Made by a program: the position numbers and the translations under genes | Source of the DNA: Gymnothorax reevesii | Taxonomy: Eukaryota; Chordata; Actinopteri; Anguilliformes; Muraenidae | Length of the DNA stretch: 64,000 nucleotides | Assembly: GCA_029721435.1 (NCBI GenBank) | Contig: CM056586.1 | Span: forward strand, 74,444,607 to 74,508,606 | Direction: 5' to 3' | Shown: positions 44,632-57,252 of the stretch, in pieces | Numbering within the stretch: position 1 is the first letter of the stretch | Layout: each line of letters begins with the position of its first letter | Notes under the pieces: model-generated | Database searches by the model: none | What the model saw: the letters and a program-made list of their open reading frames with translations, nothing else | Told to the model about the DNA's origin: nothing

Positions 44632-47238
44632 CCGGAATCATGTCTAAACTGAAGTACAACCTGTTTATAATTCCAACACAAGGTGCTGACAAACAGAATT
44701 ATCTGTTCGTATTGAATGGAACTGATTGTAAGGACGGCAAAAATAAAAATGTAAGAGAGGTGGATGTATGATTATTTCTATTCTATTTTCCTATCATGTT
44801 GCACTGCCTTGTATTGTTTGAACAGAACGCCTTTTCAATGGATATCATGAAAGCTGTCTTTAGGACTTGAGGATGTAAATTGTTGCATAAAAAATGCACT
44901 GGAACTTTTGATTTATTTTGTGTGTTTGTTTGAGAAATAATGAAACTGTTGGGCTGTGTCAGATTGTCCACACAGTATATTGTGATGATGGGCTTTATGG
45001 GGGGGGGGCAAATTCTCATCTCACCTGGGGCATCAGCCGGCCCTGAATTAATGCACTGGCACAATAATGCATTTCAAATATTATTCAAAGTGGAAGATTA
45101 AAATGCATCTCCCAGTGTGCATGATGGTGGCAGTTGCTGAGTGAAAGAAGGAGTTGGGGGTTGAGTGTGGAACATTCTTATAAACTGATGATTAGCCTTG
45201 ATCTGTTTTCAGTCATTTTATAGATTTTTTTGGCACTTTAACTCAGAGAACAGTCAACGCTCTAGGTGAAGTCAATTTTCTTTGTTAACATAAGAAGAGA
45301 GATGAAACGTTAATTTAAACCTGATATTTTGTGCATTTCAATCTTGACTTTCTTTGTTTTCATTTAATCAATCATGAAGTGTAGTTTTGATGGTCTGTAT
45401 TGCAGGATGTGCCATAATAAATACTAAGGTTCAGAGTAGTTATATGTTTTTTTTTTTTGTTATGAAATCCATTTATTGAATATGATGTATGTGATGCTTA
45501 GTTTGGCTGTGAATAGATCTGCTTTGGGTACTCGGTGCACAATGTACTGCACTAACCGGAATAGAGGGAGAAGTAATATCTACCAATGAACAAGACCCCG
45601 AATCCCCCGAGTGCTCAAGCTGATCCAAACAGGCAGGTGAAGCTGGGCTGGCGTTGGCTGAGCAGAAAACAAACAGCATAATAACCAGCAATTAATAACA
45701 GGAATAACATGCAGGCTGCGCAGCGGGTGACTGTTGCAGACAAAGCGCCAGTGAAAATCTGCCAAGCATTATCTTGATTAGCCATTTTTGAAGAGTGCAC
45801 TGCATTACTGAAGTGATGTGTGCAGACATGATTGGGTAGTGAGAGGACATATGATGTCTAAATTCTGCAATACAGCAGCTGCAAAGAGTTCCCTGACTGA
45901 ACTACAGCTGGCATTTCATACGAGCCGCTCACTTCCCTTAGCCAAGCCCACCTAACAGGATGAGTCAGCATTCAGCAATCACAGCCCGAGCTCTGAGCAT
46001 TCCCCTTAATATTTGCTGGAGAATATGTTGGCTGAAAATGTTGCACCATGAGCAGAAACAGAGATAGAAACATTGGGAACACTCAGTCGCATTAGCATAG
46101 CATAAATAGCACACTGTGACAGAGCAGGGCTTCTGGATGACATAGGGATATGACCTTGTTCATTTTTCTAATGAAAGGACTCAATTTTTTCTCATGAGCT
46201 GAGCACTCCTTTTATCTTTGCAGTCAGTAGTCCAACGAATTGTCAATATTCCTTCTCTCTTTTGCAGGAATATAATGTCTAATACTAGCACCTGCTCAGC
46301 CTTTGATATACTGTGCTGATATTGCCAGTGATAGTAGCCAATGTTAGGTTATAAATCACTGAACATTGCAGTTATGTTTCTAATCCCCTGTTTCCTGAGG
46401 GAGAGGAACATGGAGCAATAAAGTTAGTTTGTGATGTCATGCCTCACAAGCGCTGTTGAAGAGTTTAATATTCAGGCTTGGAAGGCTGATGATAGGTAGT
46501 CACCTAGCAAGGCCACTCCTCCTGCTGTCATAGCATCTGTCACTGCCGTCAGTCTTCAGTATAGTTCCTCCATGGTATTTAGCGAAAGAGGAACACTACA
46601 TTGGTCAAAAGCCAATGATGTATCAGTCATAGGAAGAACTAAGGCAAATTTGAGGTCTTAGGGCACAAACTTGCCGTAACCAGGCAACGTTCCGCCCAAT
46701 TTAGAACACATTTCCACCCGAACTAACATGATACTGTTCCTGAACCACTTTGACTGCTGGCATTGTTATGGCCCCAATTTGTTTTTACAATTTACAACAC
46801 AACAGCAACAGCAAGGGATGACAGACACAATTTAAAACTTAAACACATTTAATTAAACAGACAATAACTAACTAATCTACTATCTAAAACTAAGACCAAG
46901 ATTGATTTACAACAAAAACAGAAATATTTACAGTCCCTTGTTTTGGTGGGGTGGCTTGGTGATGTCCTGGGTGAGGAAAATGCTCAAACACAGGCAAAAA
47001 TCCACAAAAGAAACTTCACAGGTCTTGAACAGAAAAGACAGGTCTGGTCACATGTATCCTTCTCCTTGCAATTTCTCCTACCCCTTTACTGTCTCAATTC
47101 TTTTCCTTATATACTCTTTTGCAGACCCCACCCACATTTAGACCTCTTTTTTTTTATTTTCGGGGACTTGCCCCAGACATGTCTGAAACATGTCCAAACA
47201 TAGCTCCAGTCTGAGCTGAATAAAAAAAAGGTAAATAC

Positions 47239-47251
47239 TGCCATCTAGTGG
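47239..47251 (-). promoter_or_regulatory. CTCF-consensus match (minus strand)
   Basis: The minus strand reads CCACTAGATGGCA, fitting CCASYAGRKGGCR at all positions. It lies in intron 9, 476 bp from a second match in the other orientation. Confidence 0.35.
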
Positions 47252-47726
47252 CCTATATTCACATTACAGCATAATGAGAGTCTCTTCTGAAAGGTGATAG
47301 TCGATTGCTCTGAAAGTCAGAATTACTGCGGACATTACCCAAATTCAGTTACAACACTGGAAATGTAAGTTTTTATCTGGTAGTAAAGATTCTATGATTG
47401 CCTCTGGGCCTGTGGCGCTGTGAACGAGCCTCGTCAGCCTCGAAAAATAATAAGGCAGTAGCCTATTGCAAAAAAAACTATTATGATACTGTGACCAAAG
47501 ATGAATATATTTGGTGTTTTTTAAGTAACGTCCATGTGTGTTTCAACATATGATTTTGAGGCTCTTGTCAATAAGCAGTTACCCTTGTTTGAACAGGGTT
47601 TTGATGTCTTGCATGAAGCAGAGAAAAGCTATTTTTTCTATTTGTGTTTGTTCAAAACACAGCCCAATGAGCTGGGTCAAAAAAGAAACGTTGTCACTCC
47701 TATCTCCACTGGAGGCAGATGAAACT

Positions 47727-47740
47727 CCACTAGAGGGCGC
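47727..47740 (+). promoter_or_regulatory. CTCF-consensus match (plus strand)
   Basis: CCACTAGAGGGCGC matches the CTCF core exactly and is followed by TAT, as in strong sites. The pair with 47239-47251 is divergent. Confidence 0.4.
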
Positions 47741-48955
47741 TATCTCTGCTAGGTCCACATGCATCACATGTTCAGTAATGGCTCAGGTGGATCTCTTCCT
47801 TACAGCTGGGAAGTTTTTAGGCTTTATAACTCTGGGCGGGGTTGAAATAACCTATTCCCCATCCTGAGACCGTAAGTCCCTGCAGATCGGCTCCCAGCCT
47901 CCCAGACCAGGAGACAAATCATCAAATCTTTTTTTAACCTTTGTTTAACCTGGCAAATTCCATAGAGAGTATGTTTTCCTTTTTCAAGGATGCCCTGGGA
48001 GAAACGCCAGACAGAGCAGTTGCTTGTAAGGAGGGGTAGAGAGAAACGGGTGAAGTCCTTGTAGCAGTTTTGAGTTTATGGACTTTGCTCAAGGCTTCAA
48101 CTGCAGGGTTCCTCTTGACTTCATCTCTCCAGATCAACTCAGAATCCTAAGCTCCATCGGTTGAACCAGTAACTTCTCAGTTACTAGTCAAGCTACTTAA
48201 CACTTGGCTCCCCTGAAGACAGCTCTGGAGCAGGAGGGATTGAGATGGCCTCGACAGGGAGAGAGAATGGATTCCCCACCTGCGTTTGTTTTGTTTTGAT
48301 GTCATAGTCGTGTTGTCTGACATGATTACCTCTCACCTGATAACGAAAATGTTTAAGAGCTAACTGAACCACGAGTAGATCCAAGAATCTGTGGAAGTGT
48401 CTCTGTAAAGGAGGCCACTCTTCCTTTGTTGACTCCTCTGGGAACAGGGCATCTTAGCCTCTGGGGGAGCGTCTGTCATCCCCAGTCTGTGATTCGCCAC
48501 TCTGCTCCGAGCTGAACCTCGGATGAGCACACTGGGCTCACTCCACTGGGAGCGCCTTTGAATGTGATGCGGTCACTGACAATTTTTTGAGGTGACGTGA
48601 CATGACGTCCTGAGTTGTTGCGACAGAACCCACAACTGGGATGCTAGAATTAATAAAAGACCTAGCAACACTACGGCTGTCACTGACGCCTTCAAGCTAA
48701 GCAGTCTGAGAAAAGTTTGGAAGGGAAGTGTTCATCTCACTTGGAAACGAACAAGGCATTCGCGGAATGCAGACGTCCCATGTTCCAACGGATTTGCTGA
48801 ACTCAGGAGCAAGCGTATTTCCAGTCTTGGAGAAGATGACTTCTGAATAAGATTCATTGAAAATCCCAGTGTCTCTAAACGAGTGAGAGTACTGGTCAGT
48901 GTGAGTTGTTTCCAGCCCCCTCATATGTGCCACAATGGCCATTTTGAGTTAAAAG

Positions 48956-49916
48956 TAGAGATGTGACGTTCGCGAACGAGTCGAGTCTTTTGAATGGCTC
49001 TTTGTGAACGATGAGAACCGATTCGCAGTTGCAAGCCGCTCGTTCGCGAGCCATTCTTATTCGCAAATTGCCTACGCTGCCTTTGTGTGTGATCTCAGTG
49101 CCCCGTGAGTCTGAGTCGTCCCCGCTGCCTTCACGTCAACGACTAATGACATCTCCAAGTTTGAGTTGTCCACAGCATGATCCATTCACGTGAACGCAGC
49201 TATATATGTGCAGCTAACTGGGGAGGAGAATATTAGTGAGCGCCGCCCGACAACTGAGGACATTTACCGCTGTATTTGTTCTTATGTGGATTCGAGTCGA
49301 GGAGCTAAGTTCCTGTTTGTAAAGTAGTTCAGGTACAAACAACAGGTAGGGTAGTACAAGCATTCACATTTTCATCATGTCCTCATTTTTTATATAGTTT
49401 TATTTATATTTTTTATAAACATATGTATTTTTTTCTTTATTATTTTTATATTATTCTCTGTATTGTTAAAATGTCCTTGTGTGGGAACATTTTACAGTAA
49501 AGATGTTTTGCATGGAAGTTATCTTTAACCTGCACAGTTTTTATTGAGCCACAAAGTTTTTTAGGTGAGGGAAAATTCAAAATAGTGATCTCACTGTCAA
49601 AGCATGGGGATATGGCACCACCTTATGGAATGTTTACAATGAAAACACAAACCAGATGAAATTCTAATCAATATTTCAGAATAATTCCCACCAATAGAGT
49701 ATAAATTGGTGGGATGTGTTAGTTTAAAGTATTCTGATCTAAATCTTAACTTATAACTGCTACCAGCGATTGTTTCCTTGATAAAAATTAGTTACCCCTG
49801 GTTGACGTCTAGAAAATAAATAAGTATAACAAGAAGCCAGTCTTTTGAACGGCTCTTTGAAAGGAACGGCTCCTCAAGATCCAGTTACCTTCAAAGACCC
49901 ATAAACCCCATCTCTA
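48956..49916. mobile_element. hAT-like nonautonomous element with 8-bp target duplication
   Basis: Ends TAGAGATG...CATCTCTA are perfect 8-bp inverted termini. The flanks GTTAAAAG (48948-48955) and GTTAACAG (49917-49924) are an 8-bp duplication with one mismatch, as hAT transposases make. A subterminal word GTCTTTTGAAYGGCTCTTTG occurs near both ends in direct orientation. No transposase frame. The word GTTCGCGAACG near the left end is a strong palindrome. Confidence 0.85.
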
Positions 49917-49924
49917 GTTAACAG

Positions 49925-52640
49925 CAGTATTTTAAACATTTTGCCAACATTTTTAACCCAAAGGTTTTTAAACATTTGTTTAGCAGACATAGAACTTATG
50001 TGGGATAAACCCCCCAGGGTCTGCAGCAGCCATGTTGAGTGTTGGAGGGAAGAAGTAACTCCCTGAGGTGTTGGGTGAGAGGATTCTGTACCTTTTATCT
50101 CAGAGCAGTGATGTCATTGCCCTTCATTTTGGAGCCCAGTAGAAAAGTGAGACGGACAGGATTGTCCTGAGGACTTTGTTCATTTGAACTTGTTATTGGA
50201 AAATGTGCCTCACAGACATGATCACTGAATATGACCAATACACCTTGTGGCAGTTGTGAGTACCTGAACAATTATCTATGTTTGATCTGGGGTTAAATAT
50301 ATGGCACTTTGCCAGTTCATCCTCAATGCAGGTGCTAAACATCACACTGTAATGCATCATACTGTGATTTGTTAAAATGCTCCAGATTAGTCACACTCAG
50401 TAAGGGTGTTTGTTGTATTAATCTTAGCGGAAATTGTGGTTTCTCCTTGACATTATTACAGGAATTCTGCTGCATTTATCTGCATTATTATTGCGGCGGG
50501 AATCATTTTTTTGCTGCATTAGTCTGATCTGGCTAACAGATTTCTGGCAGGGGTTTACGCCGCACAGATTGTGACATGTATGAAAAGGCTTTTTTATGAA
50601 TTTAATGTACCAGACTGTCGGTAATCGGCACAATAAGCTTATTCAAGTGACTGAGTGACGTATTGTCTGACTTTTATATTGTGCTGAGGTCTCATTCAGC
50701 AGAAATTACTCACTGGCTCGTGTGACTCATTTGTTAAAAGACTGGTGCATTGAGAATTCCCTCTGGAGGCAAACTGGCTCAGTTTGTAGAGGCTTGCACA
50801 AACCTGCATACTCCACATATGAAGCATAATTAGAGCAAAAATGTAAAATAGATGTTTCACAGAGAAAGGGAACAAAATTTTGGGGATTGAGTGGTTACAA
50901 TAAATACTGTAAAATGATTTGTGAATTAGATGGGTTTGTGATCATTTTGCTCTTATTTTTTTTTTACATTTATATTCATTGATTTCTGGGGGGTGAGTGC
51001 TTGAATTGGACACACCACAATAGGTTGTTGCACTGTCCTGCTATTGATGGGGGATGATTGTCTGCAAAATATTAGATATATTACTTGTAAACTTAGATCA
51101 GCACCATGGGCTAAGAAGCTAATATTCCCTCTGGAGTTAGAGCACACACACCTGTCAGGCCCCATTCCTGTTTCACATTGGCAAAGGGATGCTTTGCTGC
51201 CAGTGGTCCCGGGGCATTAGTGAAGATCCCTATCATTGGGAAATTTTTGGGGAAAATCTGTTTGTCTCTGCAAGGCGGCTGAAACTTGGTCTTAGACATT
51301 TTTTTCAGCTGCACATAACCATAACAATACTTTAAAATCCATAATGATGTGAAAATAATTTAAATAATATTCATGGTCCAACCCAAGCATATGAATGATC
51401 TATGAATGGTGCTGTGGTCACAAATCCCTTCAAGTGTGTCCTCCAACCTTGTCTCAAATTACTGGGATAGATTCCTGGCAGTCAACTCTGCAAGGGGTGC
51501 TCCCAAAAGGTTGTAAACTAGGGGTGCCCCATATGCTTTTCATGAAAAATGTTGATACTTGGTTATAGTTATCCTGTTTGTTTGAATTTAACAAGCATGG
51601 ATTATTAACTGTGTTGTTTCTTCTGCATTTTTAAGCAAGATTCCAATAGCTGACTGTTCATTTAAAAGATTAAAAAAAAAAAAAATTACAAATGATCAAT
51701 GATTGATTGATCTTGTGTTTTTATCATGAACAGAATGTTTGTTTTCTGGAGAACTAGCATGTTCTGGGTATTTTCTCCACCATGGAAGGAGAGTTTAAAA
51801 TGGAGTGTTATAGTTTTCCCTGGAATTTAAATTAAATCCTCATGTAAGGTCTGGGATGGCCGTGGTCAGCATTGTTCACCAAACACAGGAGTAAATTGCA
51901 TCCATTTGTCAAAACAGAGATTTGAGGGCCCTGTTTCCCTTTCAGATGATCACTTGTTAGGGGGCAGCATAAAATTGGTGCCCCTGAAATTTCTGCTGCA
52001 TTAGTTTTCTTGTTTTACCCACAGTACTTGAGTAAATTTTCAGGATCCAGATCTTTATCATGACAGTGGTTTATTTTTTGCTGTAGTAAGATGCTTTTGG
52101 TGTAGTTTCCCAGTGCTATTAGTTTTATTTTACCTCCTGTGGACTGCTCACACATGCTTCTTCTGTGACTCATAACATGGGGATCATTTACTTTTTTTGA
52201 CCTGAAGGGCCAGCCAAGAGTAGAATTTGTTCCTTACTGAATGACTAATTGTGTTGAAATGTGCTTACATGAGCAGGGCCGTGGCATCAGATCTCAGGCT
52301 CGGGTTGTAAAACCAAATGTAGGCACCCCCTGCGGAATTTGGTTAGTTCATCCATCCATCCAGCAGGACATTTATGCTAAATTTGAAGAAATTTCATCCA
52401 TGCATTATGGAGATACAGTATCACGTTCACAAGAAATGGAGGAATGGACTGATGAACTATTTAGATTATGGTGGTCGAGCTCTGGCGCTGCTTGTCGGCG
52501 GCACACGGTGATCTCAAAAATTTTATGGATTTTATGGATTTATATGTGCTTGCTTTGTCTATGTGTGTCTTTTTAACTCATATGATGACTTTCAACACTA
52601 CTGATTCTACCAGACGGACAATTTCTACATTTTTAGTTAT
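49925..52640. other. pla2r1 intron 9, middle part; no genes
   Basis: No domain-bearing frame or bounded repeat recognised; short A/T runs only (50956-50966, 51671-51686). Confidence 0.4.
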
Positions 52641-55600
52641 ATTCCTCGTTTTATCCATACTCGTTTTACCATCGAGTGCAACATGGAGCGGTGACCATAA
52701 TGGCAGACATGGTGGCGATCAATGAAGACCCCTGCGCTATGACAGAGATCAACTGTTATTGTGCAATAACTCATTAGGATGTACTCTTAACTTGGATTTA
52801 CCCGAGGAATGTGTGCGGACAGAGTCACGGAAAAAGAAAAGAGCCAGAGGTAAGAGGGGCGGTCTCAAATGGAAAATTTGAGCCAGGAAAAACAAGCCTC
52901 CATTACCATCTACATTGTTTGCTAACACGAGATCGCTGCGAAGACAATTCCCAGAACTTGAGTCGTGTGAAATATCTACACGAATTCAGAGAATCGTGTT
53001 TAATGTGTTTTACGGAAACCTGGCTTCACAGCAACATTGACAATGAAAGCCTACACATAGACGGGTTTGGGACATCTATAAGACAAGATCGTGATTCTAT
53101 GATAACAGGGAAATCTCAAGGTGGTGGTGTATGTGTCTATATTAATGAGAGGTGGTGTAATAACTTTGTTTTAAGGGACTCGTACTGCACTGAAGATATT
53201 GAACTTATTTCCCTTTCTCTTAGACCATTTTACTTGCCACGTGAATTTGGACAAGTTTTTATCACAGTGGTGTATATTCATCCTAAAGCCAACTACACAA
53301 AAGCAGCTGACCTAATTGCGGAACATGTAAACAAACTGGAAAATCTATCACCTGAATCACCCAAGTTTATTTTAGGGGATTTTAACGGCTGTACACTCAA
53401 ACAGGTATTACCTAACTACCAGCAGTATGTTACATGCAACACTCGTAAAGACCGGATAATTGACCTGTGTTATGGTAACATCAAGCACGCATATAGGTCG
53501 TGTGCCAAGCCACCCCTGGGTGAATCAGACCATAATGCAATTCACCTTATACCATCATATAGACAGAGGTTGAAATCCCAGAAGCCCGTGCGGAAATCGG
53601 TGAAAGTGTGGTCTGAGGATGCCCTCGAACAACTTAGAGGATGTTTTGAATGCACGGACTGGGATATCTTTAACATGACATGTGCTGACGGCGATGAGTT
53701 GAACGCCACAGTCACGGATTACATCAACTTCTGTGTGGATAGAGTGATACCTGTAAAATCAGTGTCAATTTACCCGAACAACAAGCCGTGGATTTCAAAA
53801 GAACTAAAGGGGCTTTTGAATAAAAAGAAGAGAGCGTTCTGCAGTGGGAATAGCGTTCTTGTGAAGAAAGCCGAGAAGGACATTAAGACCGCCACGAGAC
53901 GATGCAAGCTGGAATTCAAAGAGAAAGTTGAGAAGCAGTTCCAGAATAAGAACATGAGACAGGCCTGGAAAGGAGTGAAGACGCTGATCGGGAAAAAAAA
54001 AAACAACCGCTAACCACGTGTAAGTCTGATGAACTTTCTTTTGCTGAGGAATTGAACACCTTTTATTCTCACTTTGATCAGTTTGATTTTTCATCTGAGC
54101 GCCAGTCTATCCATGACTCGATCACGACAGGTCCACATGTGTATGTAGAGGAAGGTGACGTCATCCATACCTTCTGGAATATTAACATCCGGAAAGCCTC
54201 TGAACCAGATAACGTAAGCGGGATAGTTCTCAAGGAGTGTTGTAACCAGCTGTGTAAAGTGTTTAGGGATATATATCAGCTGTAACTCGATTCTTGTAAA
54301 ATCCCAGTTATATGGAAAACGTCCAGCATTGTTCCCGTCCTAAAGAAAGCCAAACCAACAGAGACCAACGACAACAGGTCGGTTGCACTCACCTCGATCC
54401 TCATGAAGTGTCTCGAGAGAATTGTGCTACGACACCTACTAAACGAAACCTCACATTTGTTTGACCCTCTGCAGTTTGCTTACAGAGCCAGGCGTGGCGT
54501 GGAGGATGCAACACTCTCTCTTCTTAACTCTGTATATAAACACCTGGACACTCCAAAGTCTTACGTAAGAATACTCTTTGTTGACTTTTCATCTGCCTTC
54601 AACACAATTCAACCCCAACTTATGTTGAAGAAACTTCTGGACATGAACGTCAACAGGCGTATTGTTCTATGGAGTGAACAGTTCCTTGTAAACCGCCAAC
54701 AGAGTGTGCGAGTGAATTCCAGTGAATCCAGAACCGTAGTCACCAACACAGGAGCTCCCCAAGGTTGTGTCTCGTCCCCTGTGCTCTTTACTCTATACAC
54801 GAATGATTGTGTCTCCATGGCTAACAATTGTATCACTGTGAAATTCGCTGATGACGCGGCACTGGCTGGACTTCTACATAACTGTGAAAGTGCACATAGA
54901 GACGAAATTGAGAGGCTGGTTGAGTGGTGTGACAATAACTTTCTCATACTTAATTTTAAGAAGACCAAAGAAATGGTAATAGATTTTAGGACTGGTTGTA
55001 ATAGTTTGAGTGACGTGGATATTAAAGGCTGTAGTGTCGAACGTGTTGAAGAGTACCGTTATCTGGGAACGATTATTGATAACAAACTCTCGTGGAACTC
55101 TCATACTCAGGCCCTTTATAGCAAATGCCAGCAAAGGTTGTATTTTCTAAGAAAGTTGAACTCACTTCATGTTGACAATGCTATTTTGACAATGTTTTAC
55201 AACTGTTTTATCTAATGCATTTTTACTTTTGGTGTACAAGCTTGGTGTAGAAATTTATCTTTGAGAAACAGAAACTCGTTGACAAAGGTGATAAATCAGG
55301 CAAGCAAGATCTGGCAAACCATTTCCCTCTCTAAATATCCTCTATGAGGATTTTGTTATCAAAAAAGCAAAAGTGATATCCTCTGATCCCTCTCATTTCC
55401 TTCATTCTGAATATGTCATGCTCTCATCTGGCCGGCGATATAAAGTCCCGTTACTGAAAACAGCAAGGGCGAGAAAATCATTTGTTCCTTTTAGCATAGC
55501 CATTCTTAAGTCTATTATATCCTGTTGACCCTGTTGTTATTTTTCCTATCTTTGATATCAGCAGATGTTTTAACAAGGACAACCATTGTGATATTTTAGT

Positions 55601-55890
55601 GCTACAACTGTTATCAATTTTAATTTACCACTTCCCTGACATTTTACCGTAAGTTTGCAAGTTGCTTTTTAGATCTATTTAATAGTTGAGTGTCTATATC
55701 CGTTATTTTCATGTGTTTCATGTTGTCTTAACTTATTCTGTATTTGTTTGTCTTAACTTATTATATGTGTTAATGTCTTAGTCATTTAACTGTGATTGTG
55801 ATATCTGTGATTATATTACATGCAAGACCTTGTGATGATGTAAACCAAATTTCCTTCGGGATAATAAAGTATTATTTGTCTGTCTGTCAT
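52640..55890 (+). mobile_element. Rex1/CR1-like LINE in intron 9
   Basis: Covers ORF2 and a 3' UTR ending AATTTCCTTCGGGATAATAAAG followed by a short (TGTC)n tail near 55880, the usual 3' form of this clade. The 5' end is uncertain; upstream frames (52468-52725) hold a hydrophobic peptide of no known function. Confidence 0.75.
52735..55525 (+). pseudogene. LINE ORF2 (endonuclease and reverse transcriptase), few breaks
   Basis: The start region reads RYDRDQLLLCNNSLGCTLNL and KKKRARGKRGG, a typical LINE lead-in. The endonuclease has CFTETWLHSN, ILGDFNG and GESDHNAIHL. RT has FAYRARRGVEDATLSLLNSV, ILFVDFSSAFNTIQPQ, TGAPQGCVSSPVLFTLYTND and catalytic FADD (KFADDAALAG). It ends VPFSIAILKSIISC. Breaks: a stop and frameshift near 52870-52960, a frameshift in the A-run at 53993-54003, a TAA at 54284, a TAA at 55213 and a later frameshift. 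Most codons are intact, so this is a young but dead copy. Clade: Rex1/CR1-like, tentative. Confidence 0.85.
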
Positions 55891-56059
55891 GGTCAAAGTT
55901 TCCGCAACCTTAAATCTGTATTATTGTTTGAACACAACATCTCTGAAAGTATATTGACAATATTTTTTCAAATTTAGCAGAAATGTTTTTTTTGACTCTG
56001 GATGAAGTAATCAAATTTTATTAGTCAAAAACCTTACCTCTGTCCCATTCTCTGTCACC

Positions 56060-56600
56060 CTCTTGGGGGATGGGCTGTTGGATTCGGGTAAAAGTCACAT
56101 GCTAATTGTTAAAGTCTCACTCAGGGTTTGGTTGTTGAACTTAGGATAGGGTCACAGTAATTGTTGGCGCCCTTTTACTCCAATTTTGAAGCCCCTTTTC
56201 TGATCATATTTAATTTATTGTTCAGGGTTTGGTTATTGGACTTGGGAAAGTCTCACATGTTAATGAAAAGCCTCGCCCCCATTCCTGATTGGCTTAGCTT
56301 TCATTCTCCATAACTATTGAATCATTAGTCATTGAGAGTTATTGATTGGATTGTCGGACTCAGAAAAGGATCAGATGTGAATTGTAAGAGCCTCGCCCCA
56401 TTTCCTGATTGGCTTATAATTCATCCATTGTAACTGTTGAGCCGTGTTTCATGGAAAGTAGGGAATAGTGTTGTTGGACTCGGGATAAGTTCTCCTGCTA
56501 ACTGATGTAGACCTGCCTCCTTTGCTGATTGGCTTGGCATTTACCATTCATAACTATTGAACAGTTTGTGATGGAGTTGGGGATTGGATTGTTGGTGTCA
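56060..56600. repeat. Diverged ~122-125-bp minisatellite
   Basis: The pattern TTGGACTTGGGAAAG...GCCTCGCCCCC...CTGATTGGCTTAGC...CATAACTATTGAA recurs at about 56230, 56352 and 56477, with partial copies before and after. Each unit contains a CCAAT box on the minus strand (CTGATTGGC). Confidence 0.7.
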
Positions 56601-56899
56601 TTCTAATGATAACAGTTTAACTTCATCAAGATTGAGCTTCAGATGATTGTCACTGCACCATGTGATGAAGCTGTCTATCAGCGCTCTTTACTCCTGTGTG
56701 AAAGTAGTCTCTAAATGAGGACAGCATATTCCTCTCTGGGAATTATTCTCTGGACCCATACATGTCAATAAAGTGATAACATGCTGAAGAATCATGCTTA
56801 AGTATGACATGACAGAATATTCAATCATGCGAAAGAATACCCTTTAATACCCTTAATTATATCACAACATGTAAGGAGCATAAATAAAAAACCCGGGCA

Positions 56900-57236
56900 C
56901 AGATTAGGCCAAATACGTATAACATAACATGAATGGCAAGAACAGGCCGTTCAGCCTAACTATGCTCGCCAGTCTTTTTATACTATTGTGAATATATCCC
57001 TTCACAGATACTCAATGACTCGATGTTATCTAGCTTTAAGTCAAGCCTGCTCTTGAAAACTCCCAAATCTTACTCGATGTTATCTAGCTTTAAGTCAAGC
57101 CTGCTCTTGAAAACTCCCAAGGTCTCTGCCTCAACAATATGGTCAGGCAAGCTTTTCCACATCGAAATTACTTTTAGGGTGAAGAAATATTTCTGAATAT
57201 CAGTGCTAAATTTACCTTTGGTCAACTTCCATTTGT
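56900..57236 (-). repeat. Older interspersed repeat, left part (split by a LINE)
   Basis: Reads AGAACAGGCCGTTCAGCCTA and onward to TTACCTTTGGTCAACTTCCA. The same repeat family continues beyond the LINE at 60477. I recognise the sequence as a common fish/amphibian interspersed repeat, but cannot name its class. Confidence 0.6.
57018..57121. repeat. 54-bp tandem duplication
   Basis: ACTCGATGTTATCTAGCTTT through AAAACTCCCAA is present at 57018 and 57072, identical over about 50 bases. It lies within the older repeat and is therefore later than its insertion. Confidence 0.92.
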
Positions 57237-57252
57237 AACGTCACGCAAATGA

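Larger units (their letters stand above)
44632..48955. other. pla2r1 intron 9, first part; no genes
   Basis: I see G-run 44998-45007, T-run 45451-45459 and two CTCF-like motifs near 47.2 and 47.7 kb, but no coding exon. Short frames have no domains. Confidence 0.45.

Noticed and set aside
46380..46650. Possible DIRS terminal piece (TTTCCTGAGGGAGAGGAAC and flanks)
   Set aside because: The resemblance rests on a short word; no gag, RT or terminal repeat adjoins it.
52468..52725. 85-codon frame with a hydrophobic stretch considered as LINE ORF1
   Set aside because: No RNA-binding or zinc motif; it may be 5' leader or flank.
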